Assembly: GCA_965213645.1 (NCBI GenBank)
Contig: CBDBZX010000002.1
Span: forward strand, 930,001-994,000
Direction of reading: 5' to 3'
DNA from: CBDBZX01 sp965213645
Lineage (GTDB): Bacteria > Deinococcota > Deinococci > Deinococcales > Trueperaceae
DNA length: 64,000 nucleotides
The notes under the pieces are model-generated. The model saw nothing but the letters and a program-made list of their open reading frames with translations, did not search any database and was not told where the DNA came from. Positions within the stretch are counted from its first letter, which is position 1, and each line of letters opens with the position of its first letter. A program made the position numbers and the translations under genes. Of the stretch, positions 1-8,152 are shown in pieces.

Positions 1-1
1 C

Positions 2-640
2 GAACAGGACGAACAAGCCGCCGCGCTTTTCGACGCCGTGTGGAACCGGAACTTCTCCGACCCGCTCTTCAAGGGACGCTACCCCGAGCAGACGCTAGCG
101 ATGATGGACCCCTTCATTCATGACGGTGACCTGGACAAAACCCAACAACCCTTAGACTTCTTCGGTCTCAACCTCTATAGCCGCACGCTCATTCAGTCCG
201 ACAACAGCCTCCTGGGAATGGGCCAAGCGCCGCCGCCCGAAGACGCCGAACTCACCGACACGGGCTGGGAAGTCTACCCGGACGCGCTCTTTGAGCAGCT
301 TATAGAACTCAAAAACGACTACGGCAACCCCGACATCTACGTCACCGAAAACGGCGCAGCCTTTCCCGACGAACTCACGGACGAGGGCGTGGATGACCCT
401 AAGCGCGTCGCCTACTACCGGGATTACTTAGAGGCTGCCCAAAGAGCGATAGACGGGGGCGCGAACCTCAAAGGCTACTTCGCTTGGACGCTTCTGGATA
501 ACTTCGAGTGGGCGGAGGGATACACGAAGAGGTTTGGGCTCGTCCACGTGGATTTTGCGACGCAGAAGCGCACGCCCAAGAGGTCGTTCGAGTGGTTTCA
601 GCAGGTGATTAGTGATGGGTTGCCTGATAGGGAGCAATGA
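2..640 (+). CDS. Beta-glucosidase, GH1 family (C-terminal part)
   Basis: The reading frame is open at the left edge, so only about the last 212 residues are visible; family members are usually around 450 residues. The stretch YVTENG carries the glutamate that acts as catalytic nucleophile in GH1 enzymes, and WTLLDNFEW with the following GYTKRFGLVHVD is the typical C-terminal signature that lines the sugar site. It should hydrolyse terminal beta-linked glucose or galactose from oligosaccharides in the cytoplasm; no signal peptide can be judged. Its stop codon lies inside the left arm of a perfect inverted repeat shared with the convergent gene. The exact substrate cannot be read from the sequence. 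Confidence 0.93.
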   Translation, partial: EQDEQAAALFDAVWNRNFSDPLFKGRYPEQTLAMMDPFIHDGDLDKTQQPLDFFGLNLYSRTLIQSDNSLLGMGQAPPPEDAELTDTGWEVYPDALFEQLIELKNDYGNPDIYVTENGAAFPDELTDEGVDDPKRVAYYRDYLEAAQRAIDGGANLKGYFAWTLLDNFEWAEGYTKRFGLVHVDFATQKRTPKRSFEWFQQVISDGLPDREQ

Positions 641-706
641 GTTGAAAGCGATGAGTGAAAAGTAATGAGCAATGAGCTAAGGTCTTTCACTTTCAACTCA
701 TTGCTC
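632..706. terminator. Inverted repeat between convergent genes, probable bidirectional terminator
   Basis: A perfect 17-bp inverted repeat, GAGCAATGAGTTGAAAG at 632-648 and its complement at 690-706, separates the convergent beta-glucosidase and aldo/keto reductase genes. The arms contain or border both stop codons. The spacer repeats the theme (TGAGTGAAAAGTAATGAGC), so it may also be a dispersed repeat; a similar phrase occurs near 38100-38250. There is no clear U tract. Confidence 0.55.
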
Positions 707-722
707 GTTGCTCATTGCTTCT

Positions 723-1712
723 TCACGTCCACTCGAGTCCCGAACGCGTCCCCCAATACGCTTTAGGTAGCTCAGCGAGTTGCGCCAATGCTCCTTCGAC
801 CTCTTCATCCCAAGCGACGTTTATGGCGGTTAGGTTCTCGAGCAAATGCCCCTCTTGCGCCGCCCCGCTCAGTACGACGCTGATCCAAGGTTGTTGCAAA
901 ACCGCCGCGAATGCCAGCGTTTCAACCGTCGTCCCCAACCTCTCAGCTTGTTTGCCTAGTATCCTCAACTTCTCCGCAAATTCAGGCGCATCGTTGCGGC
1001 GGGTGAGTCGTCCGTTGGCTAACGTCTCTTTGATGATGACGCTTAATCCCTCGCTATGTGCGGTGGCGAGCGTGCCGCCTGCGGAGGGTTCCAACACATT
1101 CCAAGTCGCTTGAACGGTGTCGAATAAACGCTCTCCTTCGACCTCAACCCTGAGCGCTTTTTCTAAAGTCTGCGCTTGAGATGGACCGCTTAATGACAAA
1201 CCGACATAAACGCCTGACGCTTTAATCTCCGCAAGCCTTTTCAAAACCTCTTTATTTTCCAGCACGCCCGTGTCCAACGTTGCTGAGTGAATCTGATAGA
1301 GGTTGAGGTGGTCGCCTAAAAGGGTTTGGCTCTCTCGCCACTGTTCGTTTAGTTTGGCTCGAGAATGCTCTTTGACCTCATGTTTGTCGGCGTCCACTTG
1401 CCAATTTGCCGTGTAGGTATAGCCCCATTTAGAGCCCACGACGCAATCATCGTATTGCTTGGATTCTAGCCAATGCCCCAAAAATGCCTCGGCGCGTCCG
1501 TAAGAGCGGGCGGCGTCGAAGTAGCGCACACCGTTTTTATAGGCAGTGTCTAACATCATGTGGGCGTGCTTGCGCATGGCGTCCACGTCGTAATCGCGTT
1601 TTAAGTCGTCCGCGTGTCCTAAGTTAATGTAGCCCGGTCTGCCCAGTGCGGCGAGTCCCAAACCGATGGGGGAGACCTTGAGGGCTGTTGTGCAGAGAGG
1701 TCGAAGGTTCAT
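723..1712 (-). CDS. Aldo/keto reductase
   Basis: A 329-residue (beta/alpha)8 oxidoreductase of the AKR superfamily. The catalytic tetrad is visible as Asp66 and Tyr71 in FDAARSYG, Lys95 in GSKWGY and His142 in YQIHSA. The NADPH-binding end is suggested by the C-terminal run with LSGAAQEGHLLENL. It would reduce aldehydes or ketones in the cytoplasm; the natural substrate is unknown. The ATG start is preceded by TAGAGT and six bases, which fits a leaderless transcript and supports this start over any other. It is transcribed alone and converges on the beta-glucosidase gene. Confidence 0.9.
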   Translation of the reverse strand: MNLRPLCTTALKVSPIGLGLAALGRPGYINLGHADDLKRDYDVDAMRKHAHMMLDTAYKNGVRYFDAARSYGRAEAFLGHWLESKQYDDCVVGSKWGYTYTANWQVDADKHEVKEHSRAKLNEQWRESQTLLGDHLNLYQIHSATLDTGVLENKEVLKRLAEIKASGVYVGLSLSGPSQAQTLEKALRVEVEGERLFDTVQATWNVLEPSAGGTLATAHSEGLSVIIKETLANGRLTRRNDAPEFAEKLRILGKQAERLGTTVETLAFAAVLQQPWISVVLSGAAQEGHLLENLTAINVAWDEEVEGALAQLAELPKAYWGTRSGLEWT

Positions 1713-1724
1713 AAGCCTACTCTA
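1713..1724 (-). promoter_or_regulatory. Leaderless -10 box for the aldo/keto reductase
   Basis: On the minus strand TAGAGT is followed by six bases and ATG. This matches the TANNNT-N6-start pattern that recurs in this window. Confidence 0.6.
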
Positions 1725-1875
1725 GCAAAGCTTTCAGGTTCATTGACCTGCTGATTCTAAACTTTCCATTAGCCTGAGCAAGCACAAGACTAACCCAATC
1801 TTGTTACAGTTGAAGGCGTGTTAGACCTACGGCTTACCGAAACTGTCAGCAGCACTTCCCCTTTGAGAGGGTTTC

Positions 1876-2499
1876 ATGGCAGATAACGTTTTAGAACTCT
1901 GGCTGGTACGTCACGGCGAAACGCTGTGGAACCGTGAGGGACGCGCCCTTGGACAGAGTGACCCGCCTCTCAACGAACTCGGTATCCAGCAAGCGGAACG
2001 CCTCGCCAAACGCCTAGGACATCTCCGTTTCGACGCGGTGTACGCTTCGGACCTCTCCCGTACCCGCTACACCTCTCGCTTGGTCTTGCCAGCGGCAGAG
2101 GTTAGGCTCGAGCCTAGATTGCGCGAAATCGACTTCGGCGCGTGGGAGGGCAAGTATTGGCGCGAGATGGAGGGTGCGGACAAAAGGGCCCTCGACGCCT
2201 GGTTCAAAGACCCCTACCGCAACCGCGCCCCGGAGGGCGAGTCTTACGAAGACCTCTTGGGGCGCGTGCGTGAGTGGCTGAGCGAACTGCCCAAGTCGGG
2301 GCGAGCGATTGCCTTTACGCACGGCGGCACGATTCGCAGTGCGCTCTATTACGTAACGGGCTTGCCGCACGCTCAAACGTGGCGCTTCCAGGTGGACGTG
2401 GGCAGCGTCAGCAAGCTCGTCATCGGTGACATGGGCATTATCGTCAGCAAGGTCAACGACACCTCTCATCTTGGTGAGTTGCAGACGGTGATAGATTGA
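1876..2499 (+). CDS. cobC: Histidine phosphatase family protein, probable alpha-ribazole phosphatase
   Basis: The 207-residue protein begins with LVRHGETLWNREG, the RHG motif whose histidine is phosphorylated during catalysis in the phosphoglycerate mutase-like superfamily; a second active-site histidine follows in FTHGGTIRS, and LREIDFGAWEG is the usual middle motif. Because cobU and cobT follow with overlaps, the likely role is dephosphorylation of alpha-ribazole-5-phosphate or adenosylcobalamin-5-phosphate in the nucleotide-loop pathway. The fold alone would also allow a general phosphatase. The start ATG follows a GAGAGGG ribosome site. The stop overlaps the TTG start of the next gene by four bases. 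Confidence 0.82.
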   Translation: MADNVLELWLVRHGETLWNREGRALGQSDPPLNELGIQQAERLAKRLGHLRFDAVYASDLSRTRYTSRLVLPAAEVRLEPRLREIDFGAWEGKYWREMEGADKRALDAWFKDPYRNRAPEGESYEDLLGRVREWLSELPKSGRAIAFTHGGTIRSALYYVTGLPHAQTWRFQVDVGSVSKLVIGDMGIIVSKVNDTSHLGELQTVID

Positions 2500-3053
2500 G
2501 GGTGCTGGTCACAGGTGGAGCGCGTTCGGGTAAGTCGCGTTACGCCGAAGCGTTGGCGCGGCATTTTGGTGGCGAAGAGGTTGCTTACATCGCCACGCTC
2601 GAGCCCTCCGACGACGAGATGACGCGCCGCATCGCGCAGCATAGGGCGCGGCGTTCTGCGCGTTGGAAAACGGTAGAGACGCGCTTAGAGGTCGCGAAAG
2701 TGATTCAAGAGGTCGAAGCGGAAGTTGTCTTGCTCGACTGTTTATCTGGGTTTGTGTCGAATCTTCTTCTGAAATATGGAACTAAGGGAGAGGTCGCCGC
2801 TACGGACGCAATTTCAAAAGCGGTGGAAGGGGTTATCAGTACCGTTCAAAGCTCATCAAAGACCGTCATCATCGTCAGCAATGAGGTTGGCAGCGGCGTC
2901 GTACCTGCGTATGCGCTAGGACGCTGGTACAGAGACGCGCTCGGAACGGCGAACGCGAGGGTCGCCCGTGTCGCTGACGCTGTTGTCCTCATGAGCGTCG
3001 GCATCCCGCAAGTGCTCAAAGGAACCTTACCGGAGGTCACGGTTGACGCTTAA
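2496..3053 (+). CDS. cobU: Adenosylcobinamide kinase / adenosylcobinamide-phosphate guanylyltransferase
   Basis: The 185-residue protein has the P-loop GGARSGKS at residues 7-14 and the IAQHRARR motif near residue 49, where the histidine takes up the guanylyl group in CobU enzymes. It phosphorylates adenosylcobinamide and then transfers GMP to give adenosyl-GDP-cobinamide. Length agrees with the family (about 180). The start is TTG, overlapping the previous stop (TTGA), and the 3' end overlaps cobT by eleven bases, so translation is probably coupled across the three genes. No cobalamin synthase (CobS) gene is present in the window. Confidence 0.93.
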   Translation: MRVLVTGGARSGKSRYAEALARHFGGEEVAYIATLEPSDDEMTRRIAQHRARRSARWKTVETRLEVAKVIQEVEAEVVLLDCLSGFVSNLLLKYGTKGEVAATDAISKAVEGVISTVQSSSKTVIIVSNEVGSGVVPAYALGRWYRDALGTANARVARVADAVVLMSVGIPQVLKGTLPEVTVDA

Positions 3054-4092
3054 AGAGGTCTTAGACACTATTCAACCTGCCAATGAAGAGGTGGCGGCGC
3101 AGGCGAGAACGCGGCACGACCAACTCACCAAGCCGCCGGGGAGTTTGGGGAGGCTCGAGCCCCTAAGCGTCCGCCTCGCCTCGGTTTACGGCACATCTCA
3201 ACCTCTTGTAAAAGGTAAGGCTGTCGCCGTTTTCGCCGCTGATCACGGCGTTACGGCGGCGGACGTATCGGCGTTTCCCAAAGAGGTTACGGCGCAGATG
3301 GTGATGAATTTTCTAAATGGCGGTGCAGCCATCAACGCGCTCGCTGGAGTTACGGGAGTGTCACTCTTAGTTGTAGACGTAGGCGTTGAAACAGATTTAC
3401 AACCTCATCCGGCTTTACTCACACGCAAGGTCGCACCGGGTACGAAAAACATGGTGGACGCGCCCGCTATGACGTTATCTGAAGTTGAGAAAGCCTGTGA
3501 GGTCGGTATTGAGGTCGCCAATAAGCTGATAGCAGAGGGTGCCAATCTTCTCGCGGGGGGTGAGATGGGCATCGGTAACACCACGGCGGCGGCGGCGCTT
3601 ACCGCTGTCTTTACCCATAGTGATGTGCGAGCGGTGACGGGGCGCGGGACGGGCGTGGACGACGAGAGGTTAGCGCATAAAGTCCGCGTGATTGAACGCG
3701 CTTTAGAGAAACATCAACCTGATGCGTCCCAACCTTTAGAGGTGTTGGCCCTCGTTGGCGGTTTGGAAATCGCCGCCCTAACAGGCTTCTACCTCGCCGC
3801 TGCCGCGCAGAAAACGCCCGTTATCTTAGACGGCTTCATCGCCACCTCCGCCGCGCTCGCCGCTGCTGCGCTCAACCCAAACGTCAAGGACTACCTCTTC
3901 GCCTCGCATCTGTCGCAGGAGCCGGGGCATAAGAGGCAGTTGGCGCACTTGGGCTTAGCGCCTCTTTTCCACTTTGACATGCGTTTGGGGGAAGGCTCGG
4001 GCGCGGTTTTAGCCTTTGGAATTTTGGAGAGCGCCGCCGCTGTTTTGTCCGGTATGGCGACGTTTGCGGAGGCGGGGGTGGCGGACGCATAG
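3043..4092 (+). CDS. cobT: Nicotinate-nucleotide--dimethylbenzimidazole phosphoribosyltransferase
   Basis: CobT makes alpha-ribazole-5-phosphate from nicotinate mononucleotide and dimethylbenzimidazole, the lower ligand of cobalamin. Visible family motifs are LTKPPGSLGRLE near the N terminus, FAADHGV, GGEMGIGNTT, and MRLGEGSGA near residue 320, which holds the catalytic glutamate. The length of 349 residues is standard. The start is TTG inside the end of cobU. The first methionine-like codon is followed by no better start, so the overlap is accepted. The gene converges on the SPFH operon only 20 bases downstream. Confidence 0.95.
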   Translation: MTLKEVLDTIQPANEEVAAQARTRHDQLTKPPGSLGRLEPLSVRLASVYGTSQPLVKGKAVAVFAADHGVTAADVSAFPKEVTAQMVMNFLNGGAAINALAGVTGVSLLVVDVGVETDLQPHPALLTRKVAPGTKNMVDAPAMTLSEVEKACEVGIEVANKLIAEGANLLAGGEMGIGNTTAAAALTAVFTHSDVRAVTGRGTGVDDERLAHKVRVIERALEKHQPDASQPLEVLALVGGLEIAALTGFYLAAAAQKTPVILDGFIATSAALAAAALNPNVKDYLFASHLSQEPGHKRQLAHLGLAPLFHFDMRLGEGSGAVLAFGILESAAAVLSGMATFAEAGVADA

Positions 4093-4112
4093 AAGAGAGG
4101 GTTGGAATGGCG

Positions 4113-5432
4113 CTAAGTGTCCGAATCCCGTCGCTCGGGCAGCGCCTTAAAGAGCTGCCCCGCTTCGCTGAGCGCCCGACCTAACGTCAAGCCCGACCCT
4201 AACCCTTTGACGGACAGTACTTCGATTTGCTCGGGTAAGAGCTGGCGGGCGTAGCGCTCCCTAAGTTCAGCTAGTCGCAAGCGAAACTCCAGCTCGAGCC
4301 CCTCCACCGAATCCTGCAAGCCTTGATTTTTCTGCTCTCTCGCTTTTAGAGTAGCGAGTTCGCGGCGCACTTCGGAGGCGGCTGCCTCGAGTTCCTGCCG
4401 CGCCCGCACCAGGCTCGTCTGCTTCGCCGCGCCGACCTGCTCTGCCACGCTAGTATCCAACCTTACCTTCGCTTGTTGGAGGTCGAACGCGCGGCTGCGC
4501 GTCTCTTTGCGGCGCGTGCGTAGCTGCGATTCGACCTGTTTCACCGCCGCCTCGACGCGCACCTGCTGGGTCTCCGTCATCGCTTCGATCTCTTTTAAGA
4601 GCGTTCTGATGGCTTCTAAGTCCAAGAGGATGTCGTTGTTTGCCGAGGGCATACTGCCGCGCACGATTTCGATGCCGTAGGTTGCTCTGAGGTTGTCGTT
4701 CAACGCGCCAATGATATTGTCGATGCGGTCGCGTCCGCTGAATTTAACCCTAGCGTCTTCAATCGAAGTGATGATGCGCAAGTTGAGGTAGCCCGCGTAG
4801 AGGCTCAAGATTTTCATGATGTTGCCGGGGCTGCTTCTCTCAACGAACACGGCGGGCTCCACCACGCGAAAGGCGAGCTGCTGCGACAGGGAGATGCTGG
4901 CGTAGTCGGCGGTGAAGTTGGCGTCTTCGAGGTCAACGACTTGGTCGCGCTGCGAGACGAGAAAGGGGATAAAGGTGTCGAAGCGGTAGAGCCAGTTGCG
5001 TCCGGTCTTGGCTTGGCGTCCTCCAATTGGCTGACCGTAACGGCAGAGCACGCCGGTGTAGCCGTCGGGTACGTCCACGCGAGCGTTGTTTAGATAACGC
5101 CCCGCAAAGACGAGCACCCCTAAGAGGAGCGCGGGCAGCGCCAACACTTTGAGCCAGCCCGGTAACAAGACGAGCGTGAGCAGCCCGAGTGTGAGCAGCC
5201 CGAGCCCGGCGGGGCGGCGCTTGTCGGGCACGAAGCGCAAGATGCGCTCCTCGTCCACCGACTTAAAGCGGCTCAAGTCGCCCTCTTGCACGCCCCGCTT
5301 AACCGCGCCCAACATCTGGTCGAGCTTGCTACTGACCGCCGCCTCGACCTCACGCGAGCCGCTGTCCAAAATCTCTTCTAAGCTGCCCTTCGCCTGTTCG
5401 CCTAAACGCTGGCCCACCTCGCGGTAACTCAT
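4113..5432 (-). CDS. SPFH/band-7 domain membrane protein
   Basis: A 439-residue protein with two adjacent hydrophobic helices (about residues 75-95 and 97-115), a band-7-like beta-rich region (about 118-270, containing VPDGYTGVLCRYGQPIGG and DLEDANFTADYASISLSQQLAFRV), then a long charged, heptad-rich coiled coil (about 275-400) and a short hydrophobic tail. This is the architecture of stomatin/flotillin-like proteins that oligomerise on the membrane and organise microdomains or proteases. It is the last of three tightly packed genes; its ATG overlaps the upstream stop (ATGA). No NfeD partner protein is visible, so the partner may be the operon mates. Confidence 0.8.
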   Translation of the reverse strand: MSYREVGQRLGEQAKGSLEEILDSGSREVEAAVSSKLDQMLGAVKRGVQEGDLSRFKSVDEERILRFVPDKRRPAGLGLLTLGLLTLVLLPGWLKVLALPALLLGVLVFAGRYLNNARVDVPDGYTGVLCRYGQPIGGRQAKTGRNWLYRFDTFIPFLVSQRDQVVDLEDANFTADYASISLSQQLAFRVVEPAVFVERSSPGNIMKILSLYAGYLNLRIITSIEDARVKFSGRDRIDNIIGALNDNLRATYGIEIVRGSMPSANNDILLDLEAIRTLLKEIEAMTETQQVRVEAAVKQVESQLRTRRKETRSRAFDLQQAKVRLDTSVAEQVGAAKQTSLVRARQELEAAASEVRRELATLKAREQKNQGLQDSVEGLELEFRLRLAELRERYARQLLPEQIEVLSVKGLGSGLTLGRALSEAGQLFKALPERRDSDT

Positions 5433-6115
5433 AGGCTCGCCTCCTCACCGTGTTCGCTATAGGGGTCTCTCTCCCTGTGGATATTTGCACTGCGAATATC
5501 TGCACTGTGAATATCTGCGCCACCCGTCTCCGGCGCACTCGCTTTGGCGGTGATCACCTCGACTTTGCGCTTGACCGATTCGGGTGTGTATTCGATGTGC
5601 GTGCCCGAGTCGGTGGCGATGTCCTCCAAGGCGCTGCTCAGTTCGCTCATCAGCGTGTCCACGTCGAGCTTGTAGGCTTCTAAAGCGTCTTGACTCGAGC
5701 CCTCTAACCGCGCCAAGCCCCTGCGCTTGTACTCCTGCAACACCGCCCGAATGTCGCTCTCGTCCAGGAGCGCCCCCAAGAGGTCGCCTTGCATCACAGC
5801 ATCTCTCACGTCGGTCTGGTCCGTTACGACGCGGCTCACACGGGGCAGCGTATCTATATGTGTGTCCAAGCGCTCTAAAAGTTCGTTCTGTTTCTGAATA
5901 TAGGTCTCCAAGCCCGCACTCTGAACGCTCCGCGCCCGCACCTGCTCTTTGAGCGTGGATACCTGCGAGAGCGCCGGAGTGAGGTAGCTGCTCACGATGT
6001 TGTCAATCGCTGCTTGCCGCGCCCGGATAATCTGAGTTTCGGTAGCGTCATCTTGGAGCGACCCTTTGATAGCGTCGATCTCGCGGATGATGCGCTCGAC
6101 CTCTAAGACGCCCAA
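5429..6115 (-). CDS. Coiled-coil protein of the SPFH operon, unknown function
   Basis: I do not recognise a named family. The 228 residues are mostly acidic/basic helix with coiled-coil character (about 1-90 and 120-190), no signal peptide and no membrane helix. The tail contains three pentapeptide-like units ADIHS, ADIRS, ANIHR encoded by a 15-bp tandem repeat. The listed start is TTG, but its ribosome site is poor. The frame is open upstream for 15 codons to the TAG that ends the previous gene, so the protein could start at ATT near 6154, or be made by readthrough of that TAG. It sits between two SPFH-like proteins and probably binds one or both. Confidence 0.6.
   Translation of the reverse strand: MGVLEVERIIREIDAIKGSLQDDATETQIIRARQAAIDNIVSSYLTPALSQVSTLKEQVRARSVQSAGLETYIQKQNELLERLDTHIDTLPRVSRVVTDQTDVRDAVMQGDLLGALLDESDIRAVLQEYKRRGLARLEGSSQDALEAYKLDVDTLMSELSSALEDIATDSGTHIEYTPESVKRKVEVITAKASAPETGGADIHSADIRSANIHRERDPYSEHGEEASL
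5477..5521. repeat. Three tandem 15-bp units inside a coding sequence
   Basis: Units at 5477-5491, 5492-5506 and 5507-5521 share the core GAATATCTGCACT with few changes. On the minus strand they encode three pentapeptides of the A[DN]Ixx type. Confidence 0.8.
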
Positions 6116-6160
6116 ACTTACATCCGCGACCTTCGCCGCAATTTCCTCCGAAATCTCCTC

Positions 6161-7177
6161 CTAGGTGATGTCTTTAAGCGTCTCGGTGGCTTGCCGCACC
6201 CTGGTGATAGACGAGACGAGCCCGACAGCTAAGGTGCGCAAGTAGTCGTCACTGGTGAGGTTGCCCTGCGGCAGATGATCTAAGAGCGCGATGCCGTAGC
6301 TGTGTGACAAATCGCGCAGCTTGTCCAGGAGCGCCCGCCGACGCGGAGCCTCGGTCTCGTCCAAACGAAAGCGCGACACGTCGAGTTCGGCGATGCTGGC
6401 AATTTTCGAGAGCAGTTCAGGGCTCAAGTCCTCTTTTTCTAGGTCCGCGAGCCTGTCGGTCAAGCTCTCCCCCTCGTCCGGCGCTTCGCTGCTCGGAAAG
6501 GCGGCGCGTTCGACTAAAAAGCGGTTGAAGTCCCGCGCAGAGATGCTAAGCATCTCGTCCTTGATAACGCTCTCAAATAGCTCTTCCAACTGAGCGCAAA
6601 ACGCCTCGAAGCCGCCGCGCTCGACCAAGCGGTAGGTATCTTCGACCTGCGCGATCAACGCGCCCTTATACGACAAACTGATGTTGTCACCTGTCGTGCC
6701 CTGAACTTGAGGCATGTCCAACACGAACGGTTTGGTGGAGACAGCAGCGTAAGCGCGAACCCTTGGGTCTAACACCAGCGTGCTCTTGCCTGCTTTGAGC
6801 GTGCGCACGATGCGCTGGTGCTTGGTGAAGTGAATCTCGACGCCGGGTTGCCCCTTGAAAAAGCCACTCCGCACGAGGGTGGCGGCGAAATAAGCCGCGT
6901 AGATAGCAACCGCTAATGCGTACTGCGCCGGTGAGATAAACTGCGTATCGGCGATTCCTTCCAGGCCCGGAATGAGGCCGACGCCCGCTAGAGGGCGCTG
7001 CAAGAAGTAGAGGCTTAAAATCAGGGCAAAGCCCAAAGTGCGTAGCGCGACAGGGATCATCTGGAGGCCACCCCTCTCGAGATACGCAATCCCAATCGTC
7101 TCACCCTGCTCGTTCTGCTTGCCAATGCGCCGCAGAGCGCTTCCCACGTTCGTTCTAATTTCCGCCGTTCCTAACAT
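6161..7177 (-). CDS. Membrane protein with SPFH-like region, unknown function
   Basis: A 338-residue protein starting at an ATG after a good ribosome site (AAGGAGAG). Two hydrophobic helices lie at about residues 43-60 and 85-105. The following part, with LDPRVRAYAAVSTKPFVLDMPQ and ISLSYKGALIAQVEDTYRLVERGG, resembles the band-7 pattern of prohibitin/stomatin proteins, though weakly; the C-terminal half is helical and charged. It is the first gene of the operon with the coiled-coil and SPFH proteins, which supports a shared membrane scaffold. Its TAG stop is followed in the same frame by the next gene with no other stop between, which is unusual. Confidence 0.6.
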   Translation of the reverse strand: MLGTAEIRTNVGSALRRIGKQNEQGETIGIAYLERGGLQMIPVALRTLGFALILSLYFLQRPLAGVGLIPGLEGIADTQFISPAQYALAVAIYAAYFAATLVRSGFFKGQPGVEIHFTKHQRIVRTLKAGKSTLVLDPRVRAYAAVSTKPFVLDMPQVQGTTGDNISLSYKGALIAQVEDTYRLVERGGFEAFCAQLEELFESVIKDEMLSISARDFNRFLVERAAFPSSEAPDEGESLTDRLADLEKEDLSPELLSKIASIAELDVSRFRLDETEAPRRRALLDKLRDLSHSYGIALLDHLPQGNLTSDDYLRTLAVGLVSSITRVRQATETLKDIT

Positions 7178-7325
7178 GTCTCTCCTTGCCTATTCACTCA
7201 GTCGCTACGCTGAGCCGATGATGTAGCGCTCGCTTATTGCTCCATCATAGCGGGCGCTGTAGCAGGGTCAAGGCAAATTTGCACCGAACTGTCTGAGGTG
7301 AAGTGGCGGTCATGAAGGGTGAGAG

Positions 7326-7997
7326 CTACTCGAGAAACGTCACCACCTCTCCCAGTGGTTTCTTACGAATCTTCGGCACGTGTGCATTTTTCGCCGGATA
7401 GCCCACAACTAAGAGAAGATAAGGCTGTTCATTTTTAGGACGCTCTAAAATCTCACTTAAAAAGTTCATCGGACTCGGCGTGTGCGTCAAGCAGGCGAGC
7501 CCCGCGTGGTGAAGCGCCGTCACCAGAACCCCGCACGCAATCCCCACCGATTCTGAGACGTAGTAGTGCTTAACCTTACTACCGTCTGAATCCAGTCCGT
7601 AGCGCTGTGCAAATACGGCAATGAGGTACGGGGCAGTCTCCAAAAAAGGTTTATTCGCATCTGTTCCTAAAGGGGCGAGCGCGTCTAACCACTCGTCCGG
7701 GGCGCGGGACTCATAAAACTCGCGTTCTTCGGCTTCGGCGGCCTCACGAATCTGCTTTTTGACCTCTTGATTGCTCACCACCACAAAGTGCCAGGGTTGC
7801 AAATTTGCGCCGTTCGGAGCAGTGCCAGCAGCTAAGAGGCAGTGCTCGATGACCTCTTTAGGGACAGGTCTATCCGCAAAGTCCCGCACGGAGCGCCGCG
7901 TCTTGACCTCTTTGTAAAAGGTGGCGGCGCGGCGTTTTGTTTGCTCGAGCGAATACTCACGGTGCGTTAGAGGGATAAACGCTTCTGTTTTTGCCAT
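7326..7997 (-). CDS. Nitroreductase family protein
   Basis: The 223-residue flavoprotein has the FMN-binding start TRRSVRDFADRPVPKEVIEHCLLAAGTAPNG (read as residues about 33-63), the WHFVVV strand, and a C-terminal GYPAKNAHVPKIRKKPL that is usual for NAD(P)H-dependent nitroreductases. It would reduce nitro, quinone or similar compounds using FMN. The ATG lies six bases after TAAACT, a leaderless arrangement. It stands alone, next to an orphan antitoxin gene. Confidence 0.9.
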   Translation of the reverse strand: MAKTEAFIPLTHREYSLEQTKRRAATFYKEVKTRRSVRDFADRPVPKEVIEHCLLAAGTAPNGANLQPWHFVVVSNQEVKKQIREAAEAEEREFYESRAPDEWLDALAPLGTDANKPFLETAPYLIAVFAQRYGLDSDGSKVKHYYVSESVGIACGVLVTALHHAGLACLTHTPSPMNFLSEILERPKNEQPYLLLVVGYPAKNAHVPKIRKKPLGEVVTFLE

Positions 7998-8009
7998 GAG
8001 GTCAGTTTA
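7998..8009 (-). promoter_or_regulatory. Leaderless -10 box for the nitroreductase
   Basis: TAAACT on the minus strand, then six bases, then ATG. Confidence 0.6.
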
Positions 8010-8015
8010 GCGAAT

Positions 8016-8093
8016 TTAAGCAGAGGTGCGAATAAAGCGTTTGAGGTGAAAGGTAGCTAAAGAAATAGTCTCGAGCTTGGCTGCTTTCATCAT
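8016..8093 (-). pseudogene. Possible relic of a PIN-domain (VapC) toxin C terminus
   Basis: Directly downstream of the Phd-type antitoxin, where its toxin gene would be expected, a 25-codon frame encodes LETISLATFHLKRF. This resembles the conserved end of VapC toxins, where a hydrophobic strand with LxTxNxxxF follows the last helix. There is no room for a whole toxin (about 130 residues). The match is short and could be chance; it is offered as a lead. Confidence 0.2.
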
Positions 8094-8152
8094 ACTTATC
8101 TTAGACGTGCCTGAAAAGATGCAGCGTGAAGTTTTAGCCGTTGACCTTTGTA

